From the NCBI GenBank assembly GCA_021018995.1, contig CM037596.1, forward strand, positions 101,911,416-101,975,415: a stretch of DNA of 64,000 nucleotides, given 5' to 3'. Positions 54,915 to 64,000 of this stretch are shown one piece after another; within the stretch, counting starts at the first letter, position 1; every line of letters begins with the position of its first letter. Made by a program: the position numbers and the translations under genes. The notes under the pieces are model-generated. The model was not told the origin of the DNA. It did no database searches and saw nothing but the letters and a program-made list of their open reading frames with translations. The DNA is from Chloranthus sessilifolius (Eukaryota; Streptophyta; Magnoliopsida; Chloranthales; Chloranthaceae).

Positions 54915-56502
54915 AGGTCAAGGGATGAATTTATACCCGAATCAAAATTTCAATCAGGGACCACAACAACAGTTTGGTCAAGGACAATTCCAACATCACT
55001 ATGGAGGAGGAAACCAATTTTACCAAAATCAGAATCAAAATGTGCAACCTAGGCAATCAAATCAGAATTATCAGTTCTCCCAATCAACAAGTCAACCCGG
55101 GTTTGCACAAAATTTTCCTCCACCAGGGTTCAATAATCAACAAGGAAATGCTGCTCCACGTCCGTACCAAAATCAATATCCTCAGAGTGAGGATATGTGG
55201 AAGTTTATTCAATCTAATACCTCTTCGATATCAAGGATAGAGACACAATTAGGGCAACTGGCGACACTCCTCTGCGAGAGAGAAAAGGGATCATTCCCGA
55301 GCCAACCAGTCCCAAATCCAAAAGGACAGATGGCTATTGAGCAAGCCTCGACCTCATCTCAGGAGGAGAGCCAACAACAGATCAAGGCTATCACTACATT
55401 GCGATCTGGGAAGGAAGTCGACAACAAAGTAGAAATGCCAGAAGAAGATGAGAAGCATGAGCCTGATGTCGAAATTGAGAAGGACAAGGAAGTAGCAGAA
55501 GAAGAGATACAACAAAAACAACAGAAGAAGATTGAAGATAAGAACGAGAGAGAGAAGAATTTCATACCCAAAGCCCCATATCCTCAAAGGCTAGTGGAGA
55601 AGAAGAATCGCGATCAGGAAGGAATCATTGAAATGTTTAAGCAACTGAAAATAAATATCCCCTTCCTAGACGCCATTCAACAGGTGCCAGCATATGCTAG
55701 GTTTCTAAAGGAATTAGTCACGATAAAGCGAAAGACTAATGTCCCGAAGAAAGCCTTCTTAGCAGAACAGGTAAGTTCAGTTCTACAAGCGAGACTCCCA
55801 ATTAAATATAAGGACCCAGGATGTCCTACAATTTCAATCATCATAGGGGAGAATCGCATCGATCAAGCACTCTTAGACCTTGGAGCAAGTGTCAATCTGT
55901 TGCCTTACACGGTGTACAAGGAACTTGAGTTGGGGGAACTAAAACCTACAGCTATGACCCTTCAACTTGCTGACAGGTCAATTAAGATTCCTAGGGGAAT
56001 AATCGAAGATGTTCTGATCAAAGTAGACACCTTCTACTTTCCAGTTGACTTTGTTGTATTGGATACGGAACCCACTCCTCAGCACAGAAACAATGTTCCT
56101 GTAATTTTAGGAAGACCATTTCTGGCAACATCGAATGCTCTAATCAATTGCCGAAATGGGATAATGAATTTATCATTTGGGAACATGACTGTCGAACTGA
56201 ATATTTTTCATATTTCGAAACAGCCTGCTGAAGATGAAGAACATGCACAAGTTTGCATGATTGATGACATTGTGGAAAATGAATTTTTTTCTTCAGAATA
56301 TGAGGACCCTTTAGAGGCCTGTTTAGCACATTTTGGCAAAGACTTCGATGTGGATAAGGTGATACACGAGGTCAATGAGATGCTAGACTCAACGCCTCTC
56401 TTGGGAGAAGGAGAATGTCAACTGAAAGATAAGAAGAAAGAAGAAGATTGCGAAGACGAATCGCATCAATCAAATGAAGAAGGAAATCAAAGCTGGAACT
56501 AA
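54832..56502 (+). CDS. Gag C-terminus and protease ORF of the Athila element
   Basis: This is the longest intact ORF in the window (556 codons). The first ~130 codons are the Q/N-rich gag tail. Then there is a charged linker (EEDEKHEPDVEIEKDKEVAE), the conserved PYPQRLVEKKNRD, MFKQLKINIPFLDAIQQVPA YARFLKELVT, and the aspartic protease: LLDLGASVNLLPYTVYKEL (catalytic Asp codon 55876-55878, D-L-G-A-S), and VPVILGRPFLATSNALI (flap-side ILGRPF). The DLGASVNL form of the active site is normal for Athila. The tail EEGNQSWN ends before the RT region, which lies in other frames. It may be translated only as part of a damaged polyprotein. Confidence 0.88.
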   Translation: MFSMKIIQTVGNIIRITHGSRNQRPQGRGQGMNLYPNQNFNQGPQQQFGQGQFQHHYGGGNQFYQNQNQNVQPRQSNQNYQFSQSTSQPGFAQNFPPPGFNNQQGNAAPRPYQNQYPQSEDMWKFIQSNTSSISRIETQLGQLATLLCEREKGSFPSQPVPNPKGQMAIEQASTSSQEESQQQIKAITTLRSGKEVDNKVEMPEEDEKHEPDVEIEKDKEVAEEEIQQKQQKKIEDKNEREKNFIPKAPYPQRLVEKKNRDQEGIIEMFKQLKINIPFLDAIQQVPAYARFLKELVTIKRKTNVPKKAFLAEQVSSVLQARLPIKYKDPGCPTISIIIGENRIDQALLDLGASVNLLPYTVYKELELGELKPTAMTLQLADRSIKIPRGIIEDVLIKVDTFYFPVDFVVLDTEPTPQHRNNVPVILGRPFLATSNALINCRNGIMNLSFGNMTVELNIFHISKQPAEDEEHAQVCMIDDIVENEFFSSEYEDPLEACLAHFGKDFDVDKVIHEVNEMLDSTPLLGEGECQLKDKKKEEDCEDESHQSNEEGNQSWN

Positions 56503-56509
56503 AACCCCT

Positions 56510-57530
56510 CCTGCGGATTTGAAATATGCGTACGGATATTGATGAACCGAGCCGTAATTATTTGAAATTTAAATGAGGACCAAGAAGAAAAGCTCATTGA
56601 AGTACTTCAAGACCACAAGAGTGCGATGGATGGTCTATCAAAGATATAAAGGAATCATTAGCGGTGTGTATGCACCGAATCCATCTGGAAGAGAGCGCTA
56701 AACCCACAAGAGAACCACAACGTCGATTGAATCCCATAATGCAAGAAGTGGTAAGTAATGAGGTCATTAAGCTGCTCGATGCTGGGATCATATATCCAAT
56801 CTCCGATAGCACATGGGTGAGCCCAACACAAGTGGTTCCCAAAAAGTCCGGAGTTACGGTGGTGAGAAATGAGGAGAATGAGCTAGTACCAACAAAAGTT
56901 CAAACTGGAGAGTGTGTATTGACTACGTGAAGTTAAATTCCATGACTAGAAAGGATCACTTTCCTCTCCATTCATTGACCAAATGCTAGAAAGATTGGGC
57001 ACCAATACTATTGTTTCCTTGGCGGCTATTCAGGGTATAATCAAATAGTCATTGCACAGGATCAAGAAAAGACAACATTCACATGTCCCTTTGGAACGCT
57101 TTTCTTATCGTCGAATGCCGTTCGGACTTTGCAATGCTCGGCTACATTCCAAAGGTGTATCCGAGTATATTCTGATATGGTGGAAAGATTTCGAAGTCTT
57201 CATGGATGATTTTTCTATTTATGGAGACAACTTGGTGATTGTTTGTATCATCTTTCTCTGGTTCTTGCAAGATGTGAAGAGAAAATCTAGTTCTAAATTG
57301 GGAAAATGTCATTTCATGGTGAAAAGTGGAATCGCCCCGGGACATATCATCTCATCCCATGGTATTGAGGTGGACAAAGCTAAGGTAGAATTAATTTCAA
57401 ACCTCCCACCAAAGAAAAGAAGTTAGGTCATTTCTTGGACATGCCGGTTTTTATCGACGTTTCATAAAGGATTTTAGCAAAGTTGCAAAACCATTGTGCC
57501 ACTATAGGTGCCCCATTCATCTTTGATGAA
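56510..57530 (+). pseudogene. Reverse transcriptase of the Athila element, several frameshifts
   Basis: Successive frames give CMHRIHLEESAKPTREPQRR, EVIKLLDAGIIYPISDSTWV SPTQVVPKKSG, RVCIDYVKLN, CPFGTLFLSSNAV or FSYRRMPFGLCNA, and VFMDDFSIYGDN with the catalytic F-M-D-D at 57199-57210, then KCHFMVKSGIAPGHIISSHG and RSFLGHAGFYRRFIKDFSK. All motif blocks are in the right order but at least five frame changes are needed. Confidence 0.9.
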
Positions 57531-58063
57531 AAGTGTACACATGCCTTTGAAAGCATTAAAGGCAGAATTGGTCAAAGCCCTATCATCCAATCACCGATTA
57601 GAAGCTCCCATTCGAGATAATGTATGGCGCATCGGATTATGCGATCGGTGCTTTTGGGACAACGGTAGAGAAAGTTCCGCATGTCATTTACTATGCAAGT
57701 CGCACCCTCAATGATGCAATCAATTATTCTACCACCGAAAAGGAACTCCTGGCAGTAGTCTTTGCTTTGGACAAGTTTCGATCCTATTTGTTGGGATCAA
57801 AAGTGGTAGTGTTTACTGACCATGCCGCTCTTCGTTACCTCTTTTCAAAGAAAGATGTAAAAGCTCGATTAATCCGATGGATTCTACTCTTACAAGAATT
57901 TGACCTGGAAATCAAAGACAAAAAGGGATCAGAGAATGTAGTTGCTGATCATTTGTCTCAAATCATTATTGAAAAAGCTGAGGATCTGACTCCAATTTTA
58001 GAAAGTTTTCCTGATGAACAATTGTTCACTGTTGAGAATCTGCCATGGTATCTGATCGATTAA
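57531..58063 (+). pseudogene. RNase H domain of the Athila element
   Basis: The frame 57620-58063 reads [77 protein letters not shown], and [12 protein letters not shown]. Catalytic D/E/D equivalents lie in CASDYAIGA (the usual [11 protein letters not shown]), EKELLAVV and FTDHAAL. This domain is nearly intact over 147 codons. Confidence 0.9.
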
Positions 58064-58139
58064 CTATTTGGTGACGGATCGATACACAGAAAGGGAATAA
58101 AATGAAAAGTTGTCTTTCGAGCGCGAGCCAAGCATTATT

Positions 58140-59285
58140 TCTTCGAGGACCCGTACCTGTTCAAATATTGTGCTGATCAGATCATCAGAAGGTGCATTCC
58201 AGAACAGGAACAGTCAAAAATCATCTCATTTTGTCATGAGTTGTCCTGTGGAGGACATTTTAGCTCAAAGAAGACTGCAACAAAGATTCTCCAATGTGGA
58301 TTTTATTGGCCAACAATCTTTAAAGATTGTCATCAGCATTGCATTTCATGCGAATTGTCAAATCTTTGGTAATTTCAAAAAGAAATATGATGCCTTTAAA
58401 TCCAATCCTGGAAGTTGAACTGTTTGACGTATGGGGAATAGACTTCATGGGTCCATTCCCAAATTCTTTTGGAAATTTATACATCTTGGTTGCGGTGGAT
58501 TATGTCTCAAAATAAGTGGAAGCACTGGCCGGTAAAACCAATGACCACAGAGTGGTGGTTAAGTTCCTAAAAAATGAATTATTTCCAAGATTTGGTACTC
58601 CACGTGTAATTATTAGTGATGGCGGAAAACACTTTTGTAATAAAGTTTCATTCTTTCAAGAAATATGGGATCACTCACAGGGTGGCTACACCATACCACC
58701 CTCAAACTAGTGGACAAGTCGAAGTTTCAAATCGAGAAATCAAACGTATTCTAGAGAAAACGATAAGGCCCAATCGGAAAGATTGGTCGTTGAAATTAAA
58801 CGACGCACTCTGGGCCTATCGGACAGCATTCAAGACTCCCATCGGAATGTCCCCCTATCGGATGGTTTTTGGCAAAGGTTGTCATTTACCTGTTGAACTG
58901 GAACATCGGGCCTATTAACATTAAGTCTTTAAACTTCGATTTGCGAGAGAGTCAGGATAAGCGAAAATTAGAAATTACAGAATTAGAGGAAGTGCGAGCT
59001 GATGCATATGAGTGTGCCAAATCCTACAAGGATCGCATGAAGCGTGTTCATGATTCTTCTATTTTGAGAAAATCATTCACTGTGGGGCAGAAGGTGTTGT
59101 TGTATAACTCCAGACTGCATCTGTTCCCTGGAAAACTCAAAACCCGTTGGAGCGGTCCTTTCATTGTCAATCGAGTGTTTCCCAGCAAGCGGTTGAGTGC
59201 AATTTGCGCAATGAAAGTACATTTCGTGTCAATGGGCAACGGGTGAAACCGTTTTTGGATAATTTTATTGAGAAGATTGATGATC
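58140..59285 (+). pseudogene. Integrase of the Athila element, frameshifted
   Basis: Zinc-binding region: [39 protein letters not shown]. Core: [20 protein letters not shown] (Asp 58441-58443), [14 protein letters not shown] (Asp 58618-58620), [16 protein letters not shown] (Glu 58721-58723). C-terminal: [38 protein letters not shown], then [19 protein letters not shown] and [12 protein letters not shown]. The D,D(35)E spacing holds once the frame change between 58620 and 58690 is allowed. No chromodomain, as expected for Athila. Confidence 0.9.
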
Positions 59286-59334
59286 TTGAACTGAGCAATC
59301 CTAATCAGTCGGGATAAAATATAAATTTCGGAAT

Positions 59335-59385
59335 GTCGGGCTAGCGACATTAAACTTAGCGCTTCTTGGGAGGCAACCCATGTTG
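59335..59385 (+). other. Conserved Athila post-integrase box
   Basis: gggctagcgacattaaactt and agcgcttcttgggaggcaac + cca correspond to the strongly conserved stretch found after the integrase in Athila/Tat elements (…aaagcgcTTgTTGGGAGGCAACCCA). Its role is not established; it marks the end of pol. Confidence 0.7.
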
Positions 59386-59423
59386 TTTTTGTGTTTGTCT
59401 AAAGCTAAAAAAAAAAAAAATGT

Positions 59424-59821
59424 GGTCGATCGATCGACCTAACCAGTCGATCGATCGAGGATCGGAAATGGGAATTAATCAATGCGCCAAAAGTTTTCAA
59501 TTTTGTCTGTTTTGGTCGATCGATCGACTCTTCAAGGTCGATCGATCGACTATGCGCATTGAAACTTGAATTCAATGCCGTGTCAGTCAGCCTTCTGCAT
59601 GCGCCGAAGTCGATCGATCGACCTGTAGGGTCGATCAATCGACCATTTCAAAAAGTCTTAACGCGCACTGTTCCGACGCCTGGGGAGTATTTCATGTCAG
59701 TGTCGATCGATCGACTTCCTCTGGTCGATCGAGCGACATTAATTTTGGATATCGCGCTTTGGTTGCGCGTCTTTTCGACGCTGGTGTCGATCGATCGACA
59801 TATACATGTCGATCGATCGAC
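59424..59821. repeat. Five pairs of GTCGATCGATCGAC palindromes
   Basis: GTC positions of the pairs are 59425/59446, 59515/59537, 59609/59630, 59702/59724 and 59786/59808. Each site is a 13-16-bp palindrome (variants with CAATCGAC or CGAGCGAC), and members of a pair start 21 or 22 bp apart. See findings. Confidence 0.9.
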
Positions 59822-59955
59822 TTATACATCTCGTCCGAACAGAGGGGTGCCTCTGTTTCTATTTAAAGGACCGAGCGTCCTCCCTTTTCCACACCCCTTT
59901 CCACGTTTGAAATTCTCTGCAGCGGTCTCTGACATTCCTTCTGACATTCTTTGTG

Positions 59956-60819
59956 ATGGCGTCATCCTCTTCCGCCCGCCTTTGCGTCGATGGCGTTGTT
60001 CGCGAGCGACCAAAAGGTCGTTTTGCCACTAAAGACCTATCCTCTGAATATACTTACGATCTACCGGCATTTCAAGCGATGCCAGAATGCGCCATCTCTC
60101 TTGCATACATCGCTGCGCTCCACCTTCATTTCTTGATGACTCCACCTGATATCAACGTCTCGGAGCGGGTCGTCCGCCTATTTTATCAAAACATGGTTTG
60201 GGTGGCTGCCTCCACCATCACCAATGAGGCGGCCCATTTCACCGTTTCCATCGATGGTTGGAAGCGAAAAATCTATCCGCGCACGATCGCGGATGTCTTT
60301 GGATTGATGGATGAGCGACCATTGGACCACCCACTTGGTGAAGAATTGGACCTTGAGCAAGGCCCAATGATCGATGATATGTGCAATGGTGTGTGCGTCG
60401 CGAATTGCGACTAAACGACGGCTCTTCCACGCGACATCCTATTGTGGGATATTGTAGTGTCGTAGTCTTGCCCACGGGGCATACCGAGAGAATCCGGACC
60501 TCGGGTGAAGGCCCTATACGGTGCCTACAAGCGCTCTGGTTGAACATCCTGGTTTTGCATGATTCGATGTGGATACCGACACGATGAAATTGTTAACCCT
60601 CCTGCCGTGACGCCGCCTCATCTATTTCCCTCATCCGGTGATGCAACTTTGCCACCTTGGTTTTCCTTTTATTTTGATGATAATATTGGGACCTTGGCAT
60701 TTTATCGCTATGGGCCGTCACAATGGAGAAGAAGCATGCGTATGTTGGGCAATCGTCGATGCACGCGCTCAACGTCGTCCGAAAGTGCACCAGAAGACGC
60801 CGAGCTGAACCGGCGCTAA
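59956..60819 (+). pseudogene. Post-pol ORF of the Athila element (env-like position; plant transposon protein domain)
   Basis: The frame from ATG 59956-59958 reads MASSSSARLCVDGVVRERPK, then DLPAFQAMPECAISLAYIAA, FLMTPPDINVSERVVRLFYQ NMVWVA, HFTVSIDGWKRKIYPRTIAD VFGLMDERPL, and stops at 60414. Further frames to 60819 continue (PPHLFPSSGDATLPPW, CRYRHDEIVNP-like). The V..FY.N(M/L)…V.G……I..VFG(L) pattern resembles the 'putative plant transposon protein' domain encoded after pol in Athila-type elements. I see no signal peptide or membrane segment, so an envelope function is not supported. Confidence 0.6.
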
Positions 60820-61192
60820 TCCGTAACAGAACCGGTCCGCAATGAGGGCCCCTCCCTGGCCTTGATGCAGGCTCAGATCAACTCCTTGATCGATGAGCAA
60901 CAGCGGTAATATAATCGCAATCTTCGTCGTAGCCGATATGATCGGTCATTTATGCATCAGTTGGGTCAACACCTGTGGCCCGATGGCTTTGACGAGATGC
61001 GAGCTCGCGCTAGGCAGGCGGAGGACGATGAAGATGATGATTAGGTTTAGGATTTCCTTTTTGCATTGTTTTTGTTGTTGTTACTTTTTAGTTTTAGGTT
61101 TCTTAGTATTGTAGGACTAGCCTTTCTTTCAGTCTTTCGATATTTGTTAAAAAAAAAAAATTTCTTCCTTTGTTTCGTTGTGCACGATAGCA

Positions 61193-61441
61193 ATCGATCA
61201 ATCGACCATGGTGATCGATCGATCGCCTTTGCAAAAAAAAAAAAAAAAAAAACAAATCTGTTAGTGTCCAGTCGATCAATCGACCATTCATGGTCGATCG
61301 ATCGACTCTGCTGAGGACATCATGTCAGTCGATCAATCGACCATCTCTGGTCGATCGATCGCCTCTGCCTTTCATTTCTTAGTCCACATTCGTTGACCAG
61401 ATTAGTCGATCGATCGACACTTCTAGGTCGATCGATCGTCC
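61193..61441. repeat. Four further palindrome pairs
   Basis: GTC-equivalent positions 61193/61214, 61271/61293, 61328/61350 and 61404/61427. In the first three pairs the left site has CAATCGAC and the right site CGATCG, so the two members of a pair are of different subtypes. Confidence 0.88.
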
Positions 61442-61581
61442 GATCGGTTTCCAAAGCTTTTAGGTTGTTTAAATGCGATAGGATTCTTTGTTTTGCTTCG
61501 TAGACGTCTTTTACCATATCTCAAGCACTCCTTTTCTATTTATTCCATGCTCCCTTCACCCTTCCTTCTCATATTTCATCA

Positions 61582-62045
61582 ATGGTCAGCAGACTTTATT
61601 TTACAAGGTCTACTCTAAGGAAGATGAATGAACCAGCAAAGAAACGGGATCGCTTATCGGGAGCACACCCTCCGTTGGATCTCACCAATGTCAATGTCGT
61701 TGATCTGGATCCTCTCCCTGTTCAGTTTTGGGAAGAGCCAGCACGTAAAAGAGTGAATCGCCCATCAATCAACCCCATCCTTCTCCAGCGATATCGAGAT
61801 GATTGATTTGGATGCGCCTCGTCACCGTTCTCCGAAATTCACCAACTATTCCACCTGAGACTTGGGCGAAATTATATCCATCTCCACAGCTTCGGGATCT
61901 GGCCTCGAGTAGTGTGCCACACCCATCTTCACCACCGTCGGCAGTGATTCCTGATTCCTTGCATCGGCGTAGGATCACCACTGCAATGTGGGATTTCGCG
62001 TTTCCAAAGCTGAAGCCCAGTGAGGGGACCGATGCGGATGTTTGA
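61582..62045 (+). pseudogene. Second post-pol ORF of the Athila element, unrecognised
   Basis: The frame 61582-61806 (MVSRLYFTRSTLRKMNEPAK, LDPLPVQFWEEPARKRVNRP) changes frame near 61795 to DLDAPRHRSPKFTNYST-like sequence. Proline/serine-rich, no known domain. It could be the C-terminal remnant of the post-pol protein. Confidence 0.4.
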
Positions 62046-62167
62046 GTGTCGATATCAACGAGTTTTTATGATGATTTAGGCAGTTTAGGAAGTTTAGGAA
62101 GTTTAGGAATTTTAGGAAGTTTCGGATTAACCCCCGTTCGTTTTGGTCCAATGAGGACATTGCACAA

Positions 62168-62184
62168 CATAGGTTTGGGGGTGA
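62168..62184 (+). other. Internal polypurine-tract-like box
   Basis: ataggtttgggggtga follows gaggacattgcacaac, the sequence that in Athila/Tat elements precedes the PPT. An almost identical taggtttgggggta stands directly before the 3' LTR at 63970. Confidence 0.65.
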
Positions 62185-62232
62185 AGTATCTTTTATTTAA
62201 AAAATAAAATAAAAAAAAAAACTCGGATTTTG

Positions 62233-62312
62233 GTCGATCAATCGACCCTTCTTGGTCGATCGATCGATCCCCTTAGTCGATCAATCGACCCTTCTTGGTC
62301 GATCGATCGACT
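62233..62312. repeat. Two palindrome pairs after the internal PPT
   Basis: GTC positions 62233/62255 and 62276/62298; all four sites are spaced 21-22 bp, making one regular array of four. Confidence 0.9.
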
Positions 62313-63968
62313 GAGCCCAGTGGTATTTTGTATGGAATTTAAAAAATTTTCATAAATTATGCGATCTAAGACGAATACTATATGCAATTTCGTTTCATTA
62401 TTCTTAGAAGAGAAGAGCTAAGTTGAAATTCACATATAAATCTTAAACCCGCGTTTAAGGAGTTTTGATGTTTGATTTAGTTCAAAGAGTTTAAATTATG
62501 AAAATTTATCAAATTTGTGAACTGTAAGGATTTTAGTGGAGATTAAAATCCGGTGAGCTTTAGCGCCAATTTTCCGTCCTTGATGAGTGCTTAAACAAAC
62601 TCGAAGTTATCTTTGAATACGAATTACTCTTGCATGATCTCATACATTTTATTTTGACTTGTGACTTTGCATGACATTAAATTCATATCATTGTGCTAGA
62701 ACGTATCATATGTTTGCTCAAGACAAATAGGCAAAGTTACCATCTTTTGAGGACGTGATTGAAGGCCATCTTTGGCTCGTTTGTGCTTAACATACCCCAC
62801 CTCATATAAAGTTATCCTTCTAGTACCCCTTTGAGCCTATTGAAAAATTTACCTTTATACATTCTTTGATAAGTTACGTTAACCTTTACCCCTTCACCAT
62901 TTCTGAAATTCAGTTTTACCCTTCTTATTTCTGAGAAATTAGGAACGAGGGATGGAAATGAACGAAAAGAGAGTAAGTGGAGAGATACCGAGTTGTGGTG
63001 TTTACTGAGAGTGTATGGCAAAAATATAAAAAAAAAGGGAATAAAAAAGATATGAGGTGTTGTAAGAAATAAAATTCAAAAGAAGAAAAATGAGTGAAAA
63101 AAAAAAAAAAAAAAAACAAAAAGAAGGTTGAGAAAAAGAGTGAGAGATTACGAAGAAAAAAAAGGGGGGAGAGAAGAGAAATAGATGAGTCAAAAGTCAG
63201 TTTTCTTTTCCAATTTCTCAGAAATTTTGAATCCCGACTTCCATTTTTTTTCTTACCCTTACCTGAGCCCCATTATAACCTTATAAAAGACCTTCATGAT
63301 CCGATCTTGTATGGCTAACTGCTTGGTGGAGAGCAAATATGTGATAACTATGGAACTTGATATGACATGCTTAGAATATACAAGTATCTATTCTTATGAG
63401 ATTTATCTTTGTTCATTGATTGCATCGTGTTTCATTTATCATGTGAGACCTTTTTGCTTGCTTTGTATTGATCTGTAAATAAAACTTACCCATCATCGGA
63501 GCGATTTTAGTCTGAGAAGTATACCTATTGTGACGTTTGAATCAAAGCAGAAATCTATGCAGTTCACAAATAAGATAAATTCTCCAATAAAAATTATTTG
63601 ATCTGATGAACACATTGAAACATCTAAAGATGGGTTCAAAATTTATCTGTAAATTGAAGCATTAGTTTAGCTTAACTAAGCATCAATGGAAATGACATGG
63701 CATGCATAGCACTTGCGGAAGAAATGCATAATGAGATCAATTAATAGATTCCACATAAATCAATGCCTGGAAGTTTGTGGGTAACTTCACTGAAAACCCT
63801 CAGGAGACAAAACTCCTCCACTAGGGATCACCTAGCGGTTTAAAGGCTTGTTGCATATGCTAAATGCAATCGTGTTCCCTACGAAAGTGGCATTCTTTAC
63901 TTTTCTTAGGTTGTTAGTTTATTTTTCAGGATTGTTTATCTTCTCCTTTGCTCGAGGCCTAGCAAAGT
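62313..63968. other. 3' non-coding region of the Athila element
   Basis: AT-rich without a conserved frame. A purine-rich (A)n/(GA)n tract lies at 63090-63180; the lysine-rich open frame across it is low complexity. Confidence 0.5.
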
Positions 63969-63983
63969 GTAGGTTTGGGGGTA
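63969..63983 (+). other. Polypurine tract before the Athila 3' LTR
   Basis: gtaggtttgggggta directly precedes TGATG, the LTR start. Confidence 0.75.
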
Positions 63984-64000
63984 TGATGAAATATGATGAT
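63984..64000 (+). repeat. Start of the Athila 3' LTR
   Basis: tgatgaaatatgatgat matches the start of the 5' LTR and of the solo LTR, apart from seven bases (tgcagtg or agtagtg) missing after TGATG. The LTR continues outside the window. Confidence 0.75.

Larger units (their letters stand above)
51883..64000 (+). mobile_element. Athila-type Ty3/gypsy retrotransposon (element 3), 3' end outside window
   Basis: Order: 5' LTR 51883-53464, degenerate PBS, gag, protease, RT, RNase H, integrase, a non-coding/ORF region 59.4-63.98 kb and the start of the 3' LTR at 63984. The gag and protease sequences, an additional ORF after integrase, and the TTGGGAGGCAACCCA-like box identify the Athila lineage. 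It is nested in the RT of element 2. Every coding domain has frameshifts. LTR divergence could be measured only with sequence beyond the window. Confidence 0.92.

Noticed and set aside
59956..60414. Envelope glycoprotein gene
   Set aside because: Position fits, but no signal peptide, no transmembrane helix and no cysteine pattern are visible.
59424..62312. CRISPR-like array (regularly repeated palindromes)
   Set aside because: Eukaryotic retrotransposon context, spacers of 6-8 bp and pairs rather than a uniform array; not CRISPR.
63002..63318. Lys/Phe-rich frames on both strands
   Set aside because: They cross an (A)n/(GA)n tract and are low complexity.

Overview
The window is nuclear DNA of a flowering plant. 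The evidence is large Ty3/gypsy LTR retrotransposons of plant-specific lineages (chromovirus with chromodomain; Athila), CACTA, hAT-like and Helitron DNA transposons, LINE remnants, AT-rich spacers with GT-AG introns, and fragments of plant genes: a CONSTANS-like CCT exon, a germin-like protein, a RALF-type precursor, an ISWI remodeller and a ribosomal protein S29. I cannot name the species. There is no sign of organellar or bacterial sequence. All exon structures were assembled by eye.

Layout. 1-4103: 5' half of a minus-strand chromovirus (gag, protease, PBS, 5' LTR) running off the left edge. 4.1-17 kb: gene remnants among degenerate repeats, namely a CCT exon, two NSE4 C-terminal mini-genes in opposite orientation, a small membrane-anchored RNase H1 N-terminal/viroplasmin-domain protein, a 302-bp tandem duplication and an RPS29 pseudogene. 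18.2-21.5 kb: a multi-exon minus-strand Ulp1-type (C48) cysteine protease gene with its catalytic residues. 21.8-24.3 kb: a Helitron-like element and a decayed LINE. 26-28.5 kb: a nucleolar-protein fragment, a minisatellite and an intronless RALF-like secreted-peptide gene with TATA box. 28.9-36.6 kb: a decayed CACTA (En/Spm) element with subterminal repeats and two minus-strand transposase genes. 37-41.5 kb: hairpin repeats, LINE RNase H fragment, AT microsatellites, an ISWI pseudogene with introns and a germin-like gene stub.

42.6-43.7 kb: two nested hAT-like non-autonomous elements, each with a perfect 8-bp target duplication. 44.3-51.9 kb: a second minus-strand chromovirus, hit twice: an Athila-family solo LTR lies in its 3' LTR, and its reverse transcriptase is cut by an Athila element that runs from 51,883 to the right edge. 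The Athila element carries gag, protease, RT/RNase H, integrase, a further ORF in the env-like position, and two polypurine tracts.

Signals worth a second look: (1) short GT-AG, intron-like inserts in both chromoviruses, each bounded by a duplicated AG|GT site, each restoring the reading frame when removed; (2) 14-bp GTCGATCGATCGAC-type palindromes, nearly always in pairs 21-23 bp apart (two helical turns), in the non-coding parts of the Athila element, and the same spacing with a different palindrome core in the related solo LTR; (3) the two NSE4 mini-genes, one with an intact three-exon frame; (4) the RALF precursor lacking its mature domain; (5) the viroplasmin-domain membrane protein.
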